From Chrysoperla carnea (Eukaryota > Arthropoda > Insecta > Neuroptera > Chrysopidae): a stretch of DNA of 64,000 nt. Every line of letters begins with the position of its first letter. Within the stretch, counting starts at the first letter, position 1. The notes beneath the pieces are model-generated. The model was given only the letters and a program-made list of their open reading frames with translations. It did no database searches and was not told the origin of the DNA. The stretch spans positions 70,005,501-70,069,500 of the forward strand of contig NC_058341.1 in NCBI RefSeq assembly GCF_905475395.1. The letters run 5' to 3'. Of the stretch, positions 45,301 to 55,746 are shown piece after piece. Both the position numbers and the translations under genes were made by a program.

Positions 45301-47516
45301 GAGGGAGGAAATATTGTTTATACAATGTATATCCTTTTTATCTAGGAAAATTTTGCTACATAAAAAAATAATACAAATAAACTATATATCTAAATGGAAA
45401 AAATTAATGCATCTTTGAAATTTTCCACAAATGTTTATTAGGTTGTAAAAACTTCGTAAAAAAGTCGTCCTGTCAGGGGCGTAACTAACCCTCCTTTGGG
45501 GGGGGGGTAATCAGTTTTTTTACAAATTACTAAAAAACTATGCATCAAATAAAGAAAAAGCTGACTTACTTGTGCACATTTTCGTTTTTTTTTTCGACTT
45601 GCTAGCTTCAAAATTGACCGAGATATGAAAATTAAAAAATGGTATTTTTTGCTCATTCAATCAAATAAAAAAGTAGTATCCATCTTGTAAACCGTTAGAA
45701 ATAGAACAAAAGTTTAAATTTAAAAGTTATTCCTTATAAAAAAATGAACAACTTTTATTTGAATCATTCTTATTAAACATCACTGTTTACCCGTGAGAGC
45801 GCCACTTGGGAAAAAACTTTGGTGTCCATTTTCTCCGAAACTATAAAAAAGATTCTTGATTTTTTTTCAAGTTAATCTCAATTAGTGGTTTTGTGAAACA
45901 TACCAAAAAAAAAAAAAAAAAAAAAAAAAAAAGAAATTCTAGAAAATACTTGTGAATACTTTTCCTTAGTTGCGTTCTTACGGATAAGCAGTGATGTTTA
46001 CGAAAGAATGATTCAAATAAAAGTTGTTAATTTTTTTTTAAGGAATAACTTTTACATTTTAACTTTTGTTCTATCTCTAACGATTTACAAGATGGATACT
46101 TTTTCGTTTGACTCAATGAACAAAAAAATTTCATTTTAAAATTGGCATATCTCGAAAAAAACGAAAATATGCACAATTCAATCAGCTAGAAATTTGAATT
46201 AAACATTTTCGGTATTTGATGCATATATTTTTTTTTTTTGTAATATGTTAAAAATTGATTTAAACCCCCAACTACTCCAAAAAAAGGGGGTTAGGTACGC
46301 CCCTGAGAGGTAGACTTTTTATTACGAAGTTTATAAATATATTATATTTATAGTATCTATATGACTAGGAAAATGACTTTCTGTGGAATTTTTTCTAACT
46401 CACCCTAAAATGTTCTTTGGATCATTCTGATCAAAAGCTCTCACGACAACAAAAAATTTTAACGAGTAGTTTTCGAGCTACGGGCGTTAAAAATTTTTGT
46501 GGTCGTGAGAACTTTTGATCAGAATAATCCAAAGAACATTTTAGGGTGGGCTAGAAAAAATTTCATAGAAAGCCGTTTTCTTATCTATTATTGCGGGGTT
46601 CTTTTAAGATTGAAAAGTTAAGTTATTAGCATTTTATCGTTTAAACAAATAATAGAAGAGATATCGATCAAATAGTCAATAAGTAAAAGATTATAGTCGT
46701 ATAAGTCGTAAACGGGTCGCGATACAAAAAAAAATATTTTACATAAAAGATAGGAAATTTAATTATGTACAGTAAAGGCTATTACCATTTTTGATCTAAA
46801 AATCATTGTTATGGAAATATAGGCCAAAACGGTTTTCTTTAAATAAGATTTTTTCTAAGAATTTTGTGCATTAATATAACACGCTGTTTAAATAGCAGCA
46901 TGAATCAAGCACTCCGTATTGTACTTAAAAAAACAACTTTGAGATGGTTTTCTTAAATTTTAACCCCCTCAAAAGTGTCTACCTTATTTATTTTTAAGCT
47001 TAAAATTACCTAAACTTTTGACCTCGGGTGGGTCAGGCAAACACATGCATAAATGCTCAGGTATTATGTAGATATTATATCTAAAAATTTACATGAAATT
47101 TGCGGCATCAGCTCTCCGGCTATTATAAGAATTCATCACCAAATACCGACACCAAGGAAACCGGAATTTTCGCATAAATTTCAAGCATTGAAAATCAAAA
47201 TTTGTGTAATGAATTATTTTTTCAGTTATTAGCAATTTATGATCGTTTTGGTCGCTTAATGCATGGAAGTGAAATATTGGCAAAAGATGTTCTTGAATAC
47301 GTGGTATTTGAAAAACATATCTCAAATGAGTACGGCGTTTGGCGTTTACATGCAAAAATAATACCCGATTGGTTACCAAAGCCAGAACCTAGCAGTAAAA
47401 CATATATAAAAGAACCAATTCAACCTGTTGAAGAAGATCAATCAAAAGATGTTGTTGAAGTGAAAAATACTGATGTTACGAAAACTGTAAAATCTGAAAC
47501 ATTGGCAACTGTTTAA
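39365..47516 (+). CDS. mRpL45: Mitochondrial ribosomal protein mL45 (4 exons)
   Basis: mL45 belongs to the large subunit of the mitochondrial ribosome. It has a Tim44-like fold and sits near the exit tunnel, where it helps attach the ribosome to the inner membrane. Exons are 39365-39406, 39473-39793, 44641-44991 and 47226-47516, all joined in phase 0 with GT-AG introns of 66 bp, 4.8 kb and 2.2 kb, giving 334 residues (animal homologues are roughly 300-360). The N-terminus is basic with few acidic residues, fitting a mitochondrial presequence. Diagnostic stretches are [20 protein letters not shown] in exon 2, the [23 protein letters not shown] start and [20 protein letters not shown] in exon 3, and [20 protein letters not shown] then [18 protein letters not shown] in exon 4. 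The large introns hold Helitrons, repeat R2, a transposase remnant and fold-backs. No break is seen. Confidence 0.97.
40003..40195. repeat. Fold-back in mL45 intron 2
   Basis: Arms of about 55 bp (TCCATTATTATATCATAATT, AACCAGTTAAATTTTTAGG, CCTTCAGAGAA) at 40018-40073 recur inverted at 40137-40192 around an 80-bp spacer. Just left of it, TTAAGGTAGTACTATCGG (about 39939) resembles the end of the TTAA-flanked MITE at 36696. Confidence 0.8.
40362..41285 (-). mobile_element. Helitron (family of 23600-24080) split by another Helitron
   Basis: On the minus strand the element starts at 41285 (TCCCTA), is interrupted by the Helitron at 41279-40814, resumes TATATTATAAATGTGAAAGTAAGG, and ends GCGGGCGGGTATCAAGCTAA at 40362 before host T. 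Without the insert it is 458 bp, close to the 481-bp copy at 23600. It has no coding capacity. Confidence 0.85.
40814..41279 (-). mobile_element. Non-autonomous Helitron nested in a Helitron
   Basis: On the minus strand it begins TCTTAATATATATATTTC and continues CTGAACTCCTCCTAGACGGC and TGGACCGATTTCGATGAAAT. It ends CGGGACAACGTCCGTCGGGG, then CCGCTAG. Flanking host bases are A and T. The 5' motif belongs to a Helitron type widespread in arthropods. Confidence 0.88.
41345..41715 (-). repeat. Dispersed repeat R2, copy 2 (inverted)
   Basis: The sequence matches 11695-12045 and 53229-53575 in reverse. It shows TTTTGCCTCAACG-type and GACATCGAATAAAC-type blocks and ends CATATGTAGCCAACTTAAG. Here the A-run is intact (AATAAAAAAAGTTTTCC). 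That gives a second empty site for the DINE-1-like insertion at 53666. Confidence 0.75.
41716..43307. other. Non-coding part of mL45 intron 2
   Basis: I see no gene. A block at 42230-42680 shares CATATGCTTGAAACTCG and other words with the fold-back at 49665-50260. A lysine-rich open frame at 41786-42001 is noted but rejected. The segment 42100-42180 is locally GC-richer (GGGGGAGCGAGCCGAGCAAC) without recognisable function. Confidence 0.5.
43308..43524 (+). pseudogene. Tc1/IS630-like transposase C-terminal remnant
   Basis: Frame one encodes [17 protein letters not shown] and stops. Shifting by one base it continues [39 protein letters not shown] and a terminal DVVFHV with a stop at 43522-43524. 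This spacing (aromatic/Lys-rich start, I..LK..I...I, then R...C....G....DV.F) is the usual C-terminus of Tc1/mariner/IS630-type DDE transposases in insects. The catalytic core is absent, and a frameshift lies near 43374. Confidence 0.6.
43525..44640. other. Non-coding part of mL45 intron 2
   Basis: I see no gene. A block at 44040-44375 (AATTAATGCATCTTTGAAAT, CGTACCTAACCCTCTTTTGG, a G run at 44117-44128, and an inverted core module at 44320-44365) is a half copy of the fold-back at 45395-46340. Confidence 0.55.
45395..46340. mobile_element. Fold-back in mL45 intron 3, arms sharing the DINE-1 core module
   Basis: The left arm (GTCAGGGGCGTAACTAACCC, GACCGAGATATGAAAATT, then the core module inverted at 45670-45800) and the right arm (core module direct at 45980-46100, then GGGGGTTAGGTACGCCCCTG) are reverse complements. 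The centre is a run of about 29 A at 45904-45932. Confidence 0.8.
46363..46600. repeat. Fold-back MITE in mL45 intron 3
   Basis: Arms of about 105 bp (CACCCTAAAATGTTCTTTGG, TTCTGATCAAAAGYTCTCACG) flank a short GTAGTTTTCGAGCTACGGGC centre. There is no coding capacity. Confidence 0.85.
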
Positions 47517-48079
47517 TCATCCTTTCTTTAGTTTAATGATTGTTATATAATTGAATTTAGACATCTTTTAATTTAGAACCTACCACAGATCGGAACATTA
47601 AAATAACGATGCGGCGAAGTTAACATTTTATGGGCCTCAATTACTTCAAATTGTTACTCATTTTTCTGTTATTTTAATTTGTTTGTGGCGGAAACTAACA
47701 CAAAAGGCTCTAGTTTTTAGAGTGAGCGCTGGATAGAGTTGAGTGTGCAAAATAAGAGAACCGCATTTTGTCAATTAATTATTGTTCAGAAAAGCTTATA
47801 GATTAATATTCCGAATGTTGCCAGAAATCCTATTGATCCAATTTTTAATGACAGTTAAATAACATTTTTTTGAACCAAAGAAAAGATTTTCTAGATTTTT
47901 TGGGTCAATTAACGTCAAAAAGATCTCTTGTGATTTTTTAGTAAAGTTCTCCGTTTTCAAGAGTTTAATGTTTGGAAAAATTCTAAAAAGGTCATTTTAA
48001 AAGCTGTAAAATGGGACTTAAAATTAGATTTTTAAGCTTATTAAAATCCTGAAATAATGACATCTTTTAATAAAGTCCT
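47517..48079. other. 3' side of mL45
   Basis: No second gene is visible. No canonical AATAAA lies close to the mL45 stop; ATTAAA at about 47597 is a possible variant signal. Confidence 0.4.
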
Positions 48080-49245
48080 GAATAATTATTATCCGGTCAA
48101 ATTAATCTATAAAATAGAAGTGAAGGTAAAAAAAATCACACCGAGCTCAAAGTTCATCATCATAAATGAAATATAAAAAGTCATCATTGATCCGACATCT
48201 GGAAAAAATTTACGCTGGTTCAAAGATCACTAAAACGGGTATTTCGTGATTTGCAGCAAAACGGTAAGTTTTGCTGATACCGATTCAAGAAGTTGGAAGA
48301 GTTGTAATCGTTATAATATGCACAAGTTTCAACACCGCCTTTAAGGAAGTGTACTTAGCGCGTTTTTTCTAACGTGGTAGGCCTATTCCACGGGTTTGTG
48401 GTGATTTTGTTTAATTTGAAACTCTTGAATAATAAAAGATATTAGCAAGAGTTGAAAATGATAAAAACGGTGTAAATAAAAAAAAAAAAATAGGGAAATT
48501 TATTCGTCTGGTTCATAATTGTTCTGCTTTCTCTTATTCTTGTTCTTCTCCATCCTGGGTGCAAGTAAATTGCCTCAATAGTGATGCATCGTATGTCTAA
48601 ACATACATACTCCTCGTTAGTATCAAAGTTCAATTTTTTTGAAACCACATTTAGCACTACATCCCTTTTTACAGTTGCAAAAAATTGTGTTTAGCAATTT
48701 TTCCGGCGCAGGTGGGAGTAATAATGTATTGTCGACAAACTTCCAATCCCAATCTTTTGGGTCTAGCTGATAACAAGCTACACTTGAACTTGGTAATATA
48801 CCCGAAAATATGTTGATAAGGAAGACAAGCTCATTGCACTTGTTTTTTATTTCGAGAATTTTTAATGAAACATGCATATCGAAACTTATCTAAGCAGTTT
48901 TTTTTTACTTATACATATTACGACGTTTACAACTCTTCCAACTTCTTGAATCGCTATATCTCAGAAACGGTGGCTCTTAGGGAAAAAAAAGTATTGAGAA
49001 ATTTTTTATATTTAATTATCTAATCTAGAATTTTTGTCTGAAATAATTTTATGATAAAAACGTTTTGCTGAAAATCGCGAAAAACCCGTTTCTGTGACCT
49101 TTAACTCCGAGTAAATTTTTTTCCAGATTCGGATCGATGAGGACTTTTTAGATTTATTTCATTTATGATGGTGTTTTGAACAATCCTACCAACTTTAAGC
49201 TGAGTGCGATTTTTGTACCTTCAAATATGTAATTTGACCGGATCA
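48080..49245. mobile_element. Inverted-repeat element enclosing a second Cys-rich remnant
   Basis: The left arm 48080-48310 (TATCCGGTCAAATTAATCT, AAATGAAATATAAAAAGTCA, CGATTCAAGAAGTTGGAAGA) recurs inverted at about 48930-49245. Between the arms lies the Cys-rich coding remnant of 48623-48877. The arm sequence differs from that of the element at 5642-7078, although the layout is the same. Confidence 0.75.
48623..48877 (-). pseudogene. Cys-rich C-terminal remnant, second copy
   Basis: The frame encodes DPKDWDWKFVDNTLLLPPAP, then EKLLNTIFCNCKKGCSAKCG, before it runs into an early stop. This matches the NPLEWGW...AP.SLLKMIYCNCKKACKNSCG stretch of 6201-6661 position for position. The second half of the Cys cluster and the acidic tail are lost. 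Confidence 0.6.
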
Positions 49246-50599
49246 TTACATGTCACTTCATTCTAGACGCTCATTTTTCAATTCTTTCAAGATGTTTTTT
49301 TTTCATAAATAACAATATGTAAGGAAGAGATGTTAGCTTTAGAATTAAATTAAACAATCTATAATTACTCTTCAAAAAATTTAATTTTTTAGCATTGTTT
49401 TTCGGCGTTGAAAGTGACATTTTTTAAGTTTTCCTAATGTTAAACTGTCAGTAACATTGAAAAAAACGGTGAATTTTATGAAAAAATAACATGGGGCCTT
49501 TTTTACGTGAAATAAACCAACAAGAATCAATTGACAAAATGCAGTCCTCATATGTTTCACACTCATTTCATTCAGCGCCCGCACTATTTAGTGATATTTA
49601 TATATGCGTTAAATAAAAAATTTTAAACTAAATTTCTTTTTCTTTTTTATGCCATGTATATACAGAGTGTTTTTTAAGTTGGCATATGCTTGAAACTCGA
49701 TAGATAAAATTTAATCGAGGAAAATGCTTCAAACGAAAAATGTTAATTTCAAAGGCACACACCATATACCGGTGTGTTAAGTAAGTTTTCAGATTCAATT
49801 AAAATCTCACTCTGATTTATAACTGACAAACATTAGAGGAACGCTTTATATTACAAAGTTGTTCTTTACAAATACGCAAACATTTTTTGTTTAAAACATT
49901 TTTTTGTAAACCGAATAGTTTAGACAGTAATTGATAGCAAAAATTAAGCTTTTTGTGCGTTTGTCAATTCAATCTGAACAAGAATAGTCTTTATCGGAAA
50001 AATAAACCACTTTTATTGGATTTATCCCCCAGATTTCGGAGAAACAATTATACGAAAAAACAATTTTAGGAAAAACTTTTCAAATTTAAAGTGTTCATTT
50101 ATCTGTTACCATTTATGGAGTAGAGCGAACTTTTCATTGAACTTGAAACCTAAGTCAAGTTTAATATTTGCGTACACACCCAACATTTTTCGCTTGAAGC
50201 ATTATAACGATAAAAATTATATTTCGAGCTTCAAGTAGGTTTCAATTTAAAACAGACATCTTACAAACACATCCTAGAAATATATCAAGGTCAAGCTATT
50301 ATTAGTTCCAAGATTGTAACGCTTAAAAATATTGATGCTACGAACAACATTTTGGTAGGTATAGGTGTTCATAAAATCACCTATTTAGTCACTTTTTAAT
50401 CACTGTTAAATTTGGATGTTGGGCAAATGCATTTACAGTAAACTAACCTCAAATAAAAAAAAACTGAATTTTGCTTTTAATGGGCTCATGTGGCTTGTTT
50501 TTAATGGACTTATACGACGGACTCTTTTACAGTTTTACGCTAATGAAGAATTATATGCATGGCTACTCTGTACTCGTGGTGAACAAAAAATCAAAAGTT
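49246..50599. other. Non-coding stretch with a fold-back
   Basis: A fold-back of about 600 bp spans 49665-50260 (CATATGCTTGAAACTCGATA at left; GAGCTTCAAGTAGGTTTCAA at right; CAAACGAAAAATGTT / AACATTTTTCGCTTG inside). A DINE-1-like tail fragment on the minus strand lies at 50310-50400. A 62-codon frame at 50416-50604 has no recognisable content. Confidence 0.55.
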
Positions 50600-50920
50600 A
50601 TTAAATTAATATTAGGAAAACATGTTTAAAAACTGTTACATTCGAATCATGTTTATATAGATATTTTTCATTAAAATTATTTATTAATGTCTAGCCTAAT
50701 CGGTGCAAATTTAGTCCGTGAGTATATTTTTCGTCAGAAACCAACATGATAAGCTTGTAAATGAGGGGTGCATCATGGAATTTGATAAAGTAATAAGGAA
50801 GATAAGGTATGAACAGAAAAAAACATGATGGAGAAATTATATATAAGAATTAATTAAGTGAATATATTATAATTTGTGAGCACTTCATTTGAAATTTGAC
50901 ATTCGCATTCGCGATTATAG
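50600..50920 (+). repeat. Dispersed repeat R3, copy 1
   Basis: ATATTAGGAAAACATG, ACTGTTACATTCGAATCATG, CGTCAGAAACCAACATGATA and TTTGTGAGCACTTCATTTG recur in inverse order at 61850-62220. Both end in a run of GCGAAT/ATTCGC words. Confidence 0.75.
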
Positions 50921-51244
50921 TCTCATCAATGAATGTTTTTACTCGGGAATCCTCTATAACAGCTCCGATTTTGATGATATTTTTTTTATATTTAAAATCA
51001 GAAACATTCCAGAGGGAGAAATAATCTGGAGGGAGATGCAATGTCATCCCTTATATATCGATGCCCATTCTAAATCGCTAATGTTAGAAGTTTGAAATTT
51101 CGAGAGGATATTTATTTTATAATCTAGGTGTCATTTAAGAAAGGAGTTTTTTGAAATTCATCCCCAAAAAGGCTGAAATGGGGGATGAAAGTATATTCAA
51201 ATCTTCATTTTTGAATTCATTGCTTAACCGATTTTAAAAATTCT

Positions 51245-51660
51245 TTCACCTATTCGCTCCGTGCGTGAGTTTCGTTTCCATGGTAACGATACACTACTTT
51301 AATTATAGAATTGTATGGATGCATATATAATTGTATGGATTGCAATTAAAACTTACATTGAAAATTTAATATTATTGTCTCACAAATTTAAATAAATAAT
51401 TATGATAATTTACATTTGAAAAATAATATTTGTGCAATTTGATTTCTTATTTTCACAATGCATTAAGTTTAATTAATTCGTGTTTTACAATAATTTTAAT
51501 TTGACATTTCTATAACATTAACATGTAAAGAACTGCAAATTAGTAATAACATCCCCCTTTAACGCCAAAATTTTTCACTGGAAGCGCTGGCATCGATTTT
51601 ATTGTCCCTACCATGACTACGCGTTGTGTGCGTAGTCATGGTAGGTAATAGAATACTACA
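51245..51660 (-). repeat. Dispersed repeat R1, copy 2 (inverted)
   Basis: This is the reverse of 4955-5345. It carries an extra palindrome at its end (ACCATGACTACGC GTTGT GTGCGTAGTCATGGT, 51609-51642), which suggests the true terminus is a hairpin. Confidence 0.75.
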
Positions 51661-52904
51661 TTATCAGCAAGTAACATGGGCTTTATTATATTTTCAAAAG
51701 TTCCTTACCAAAAATAAAAATTTCTTAAATAATGTAACCGACATTGTTGAGTTCACTACGTAACCGATTTTAAAAATTCTTTTACTTATAGAATGCTAAA
51801 TTATCAGCAAGTGGCTTGACCGTATTTTCTTTTCAAATATTAATTAAGGATTCGCACTAAAAGTTGAAATCCATTAAATAGTTAACAAAAGGGAAGTTAA
51901 GAGAATTGAAGGCTAAAACGTGGATATCTGCTAGTTATTTATATTGTTTAAACAACATTTGTGCAACTTATATAAAAAAATCACTCTTGCGTGATTTTTT
52001 CCACAAAAAAAAAATGTATTTTAACTTAATAAAAAAAGATTTTAACTTTAGATGCAGAACCCTAACTTTTTTAAAATAAAATACAACCCATGATAATTGG
52101 TGATAATGTAGCATTCTAAAGGTGAAAGAATTTTTAAAATCTGTTAAGTAGTGAACTAAAAAAATGAAGATTTGTATATATTTTCATTCAAACTTTCATC
52201 CCCAGTTTCACCATTTTAGGGAATGAATTGCAAAAAATCATTTCTAAAATTCGATATATCAGGGGCGATATTGCCTGTTTCCCCTCCAGATTATTTTGAA
52301 TAATAATATACAAAAAGAATCATTTTGAAAAAAAAACTCATCAAAATCGGAGCTGTTATAGAGGACTCCCTAATAATGGCTATTTTATGCATTCCTTTAT
52401 CCGACTAATATTGTAAACAAACATTATGTTAAAAATTCAACATTCGTCCCATCACTATTAAACACGCGCCTTGAAATTATATTGTATATTAAGGCATGTG
52501 CATTAATAGTCATGCTTCTTCATTTATTATCCTTCTCAATCATCTTGGGAAGGTGGGTCTCACTTCTTAGGCGGGAAGATTCGTTTAGGAATTCAAAAAT
52601 AAAGAAATTTTCATTTTACATAATTTCAATTTATTTATTTATATTGTTACGCATTTAAAAAATTATAAACTATCTATCGTCATTAAAGTTGATTTAGGGC
52701 TTCCCCACATGGATGCAACTTCTGGTTATTTGCATTAATGATATTTTGATTTGAAAATTTATAAATGGTATAAATGAAAACATAGTTTGCAACCAAAAGT
52801 TATATCCTTGTGGTCCTTACCAGTTTTTCAATTTTTTATACAAATGCGTTTATATCAAAATAAATTACTACGATTAGTTCACGAACATCAAATAATAATG
52901 ATTT
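51661..52904. other. Non-coding stretch
   Basis: I see no gene. A diverged duplication links 50890-51240 (TCCTCTATAACAGCTCCGAT) with 52190-52375 in inverse orientation (ATCGGAGCTGTTATAGAGGA), so the segment 50.9-52.4 kb is itself a loose inverted repeat. Confidence 0.5.
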
Positions 52905-53135
52905 TAAGATTTTGAAGAAATAAAATTTCTAATTTACTTTTCTTAGTTGACTAATTTTTAATATTTTAATAATTTAAAATATATTGACATGTTTCATCTA
53001 ACATAGACATTTTCATCACAGTTCTCAAAATGTCTAAGTTAGATGAAATATGTCAATAAATTTTAAATTATTAAAAAAATATATCCAACTAAGAAAAGTA
53101 AATTAGAAGTTTTATTTCTTCAAAATCCTAATTAT
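52905..53135. repeat. Fold-back with about 110-bp arms
   Basis: GAAGAAATAAAATTTCTAAT, ACTTTTCTTAGTTG and GACATGTTTCATCTAACATA at left recur inverted at right around a 12-bp TCACAGTTCTCA centre. Confidence 0.85.
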
Positions 53136-53228
53136 GGAGTTCCACAAAGTAAAGCTCTCTACAATTAACAACGATTTTATTTTGTTACAAATTTTATCGA
53201 TCAGGAATCAGTTTTTATACCATGACAG

Positions 53229-54262
53229 AGACAGGGTGTTGTAGCTAAGTTGGCTACATCTGGCAAACTTTTTTATTATCAGGTTTATGAAAAAAATTTA
53301 TTCTTTATAAAAAGCTCTGCTTTTGAAAATATTAACATTCAGCTATTCTCTTTTGACATCGAATATACGAATATACAGGGTGCACAAATTAAAAAAGTTC
53401 GGTAGGAATGTTAATGGTCGTTTTTAAATGTAGACCATTTAGAACAGATAATAAGGGAAACGGTTCAAGAAATCACTCCCGAAATATGTAGGTGTATCTT
53501 TAAACAATCTTGTAAAAAAGCAATTACATGTATGGAATGCGAAGGTGGATACGTTGAGGCAAAAACGAACTGTATATTCGATGTCAAAAGGGAATAGCAG
53601 AATGTTAATATTTTTAACAGAGCTTTTTGTAAAGCATAAATTTTTTTCGTAAATCTTATAATAAATCAGTGAAAACAAACAATTGACTGAGTTAATTCTT
53701 GAAATACCATGTATAGACAGTGTTGATTACTCTATCACATTACAAATATACCTATACATGTCACACATACATAACTGATATTCCAATATAATATATATTA
53801 TACAAGTTGCGCCCTCACGGGTAAATAGTGATGTTTACGAAAAGATATTTAAAAAAAAGTTGTTTATTTTTTTAAAAGGAACATTGTTTGCATTTAAACT
53901 TTTGTTCTATCTCTAACGGTTTACAAGATGGGTCCGTGTCCTACGGACCCAATACCTAATTGATCTACGTTGCTCATTTACGAACTCGACCTCACTTCTT
54001 AAGTCCTGAGTATGCTGTAAAAATTTCAGCTTGATATATTTCTTCGTTTTGAGTTATCGTTGACACAAACGGGCGAAAGGACAACCGAAAATGGACTAAT
54101 TAGATGATTCTATGACCACCTATACCAAAATTTTGTTCGTAACATCAATATTTTTAAGCGTTACAAACTTGGGACTAAACTGAATATACCTACTATGTAT
54201 ATTTCATATATACATGGTATAAAAAGTGTTCCATATGTAGCCAACTTAGCTAGACACGCTGT
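53229..54262. mobile_element. Fold-back element of family R2, interrupted by a DINE-1-like copy
   Basis: The left arm (GTTGTAGCTAAGTTGGCTAC to TTGACATCGAATATAC, 53229-53370) recurs inverted from 53573 to 54262, with a 555-bp DINE-1-like element inserted in the right arm. The centre holds the R2 body (CATTTAGAACAGATAATAAG to GGATACGTTGAGGCAAAAAC). Confidence 0.8.
53666..54220 (+). mobile_element. DINE-1-like element inserted in an R2 arm
   Basis: The filled site reads AATAAA, then TCAGTGAAAACAAACAATTG ... TACATGGTAT, then AAAAAGTGTTCC. The opposite arm (AATAAAAAAGTTTGCC) and the copy at 41.66 kb show the empty site. Full core and tail are present; the microsatellite is degenerate (CAAACGGGCGAAAGGACAACC). 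Confidence 0.92.
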
Positions 54263-54274
54263 ATATGTAATATA

Positions 54275-54724
54275 TATCAAGGTATACTAAGTTTAGTCCC
54301 AAGTTCGTAACGCTTAAAAATATTGATGCTACGAACAAAATTTTGTCATAGGTGTTCATAAAATCACCTAATTAGTCCATTTCCAGTTTTCCGCCCGTCT
54401 GTGAACACGATAACTCAAAAACGGAAAGTAAATGAGCAACATAGGTCAAGGTCTTGGGTTCGTAGGACCCATCTTATAAAACTTTAGAGATAGAACAAAT
54501 GTTTAAATTTAAAAAATGTTCCTTATATACAAAAATAAACAACTTTAGTTTGAAAGATTTTTTCGTAAACATCACTGTTTACCCGTGAGGGCGCAAATTA
54601 GGCGTAAATTGTATAGTATATATTATATAAATTGTATATATATGTTCAATGTGTTAGAGTAATCAACACTATTTATGCATGGTATTTCAACAATTAACTC
54701 AGTCAATTGTTTGTTTTCACTTGT
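54275..54724 (-). mobile_element. DINE-1-like element, inverted, tail-to-tail with its neighbour
   Basis: On the minus strand it runs from the head AAACAAGTGAAAACAAACAA (54724) through the core (54465-54600) to GACTAAACTTAGTATACCTTG near 54275. The last tail block is missing or diverged. A T run of 18 bases adjoins the head. Confidence 0.85.
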
Positions 54725-55264
54725 TTTTTTTTTTTTTTTGTTAATTATTAATAGTCAATAATCAGGCGAGTGAAGCGAGCCTCTAGTAGGTTAAAATGTA
54801 ATTTTTTGGTGGTAAACTTTACAAAAAAATACAAAAGATTTAGACATGAAATGAAATGTTGTAGTTCCATATTTATGTCTAGATGTGTTATCAATCATTA
54901 TTTTTAGAAAAAAATTATATAAATAATAAAAAACAACAGTATTTTATATTTATTACATGTATGTATATAATCTATACATATGCAGAGACAGTAGCACCAT
55001 CTATGAGCTACATCTACTACTAAAATATAATTGGCTACATTTAATATTAATTTTAATTGAGTGGCCATCTGTAGATTATTGCAAGTGTTAAAAAACTTCA
55101 TAATGAAAAATACAAAAAACGTGATAACAAAACATAAACAATTAATTTTTGCAGTTCTACAGTAGAATAACTTAAAAATTTAAGTGATATTAATACAAGT
55201 AATGAAAAAATTTTAATTATAATTTTAAAGTTATTTATTAATTAATTGTAAATTTAGCAATAAA
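54725..55264. other. Non-coding stretch
   Basis: I see no gene. CAGGCGAGTGAAGCGAGCCT at about 54763 is a short GC-richer hairpin-like word of the type seen near Helitron ends. Confidence 0.4.
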
Positions 55265-55651
55265 ATGCCACGACGTCGTACGTTGACGGGTCGTAAAGAG
55301 CGTGATCGTAATCGATCATTAATGCGTGATCATCGGAAACGACGAAAACAAGATCAAGAAGAATTATATCTTTATCAAGATAATATTAATTTTAAAATGT
55401 TAAAATGTATGCAGAAAATTTTGAGATTGCTCAAAAGAATTTGAATTTTGAAGTATATAATGTAATGTCATCGCCGTTGGTTTGATTTACAAATTAATAA
55501 AGATGGGTTTTGTTGTATTTGTCATAAATTTAAAATCAAAAATGAATTGAATATTTTCACAGCGCATAATAACATGGATCTTGGTTTACAACCTGATGTT
55601 TTAAAGAAATTAACGTTTGTTGAGGAACAATTAAATAAAAAATATTTGTAA
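55265..55651 (+). pseudogene. Helitron-like N-terminal region, frameshifted
   Basis: The first frame encodes MPRRRTLTGRKERDRNRSLM and a basic Arg/Lys/Gln stretch, then breaks. Further on, a second frame from about 55469 encodes CHRRWFDLQINKDGFCCICH (a CxxC-type finger) and NNMDLGLQPDVLKKLTFVEE with a stop at 55649-55651. The Cys pairs followed by NNMDPG..P..L..LT.VEE..I is, as I recall it, the region preceding the Rep/helicase part of Helitron and related PIF1-helicase proteins. The catalytic domains are absent. At least one frameshift lies between about 55440 and 55470. Confidence 0.55.
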
Positions 55652-55746
55652 AAAATAATTGAATTACAATTTTATTTTAGAAATATCTATTTTATATGAT
55701 ACCATTCTACTACGCTATTACAAAGTTATACTTTTAGCTAGTTTAT

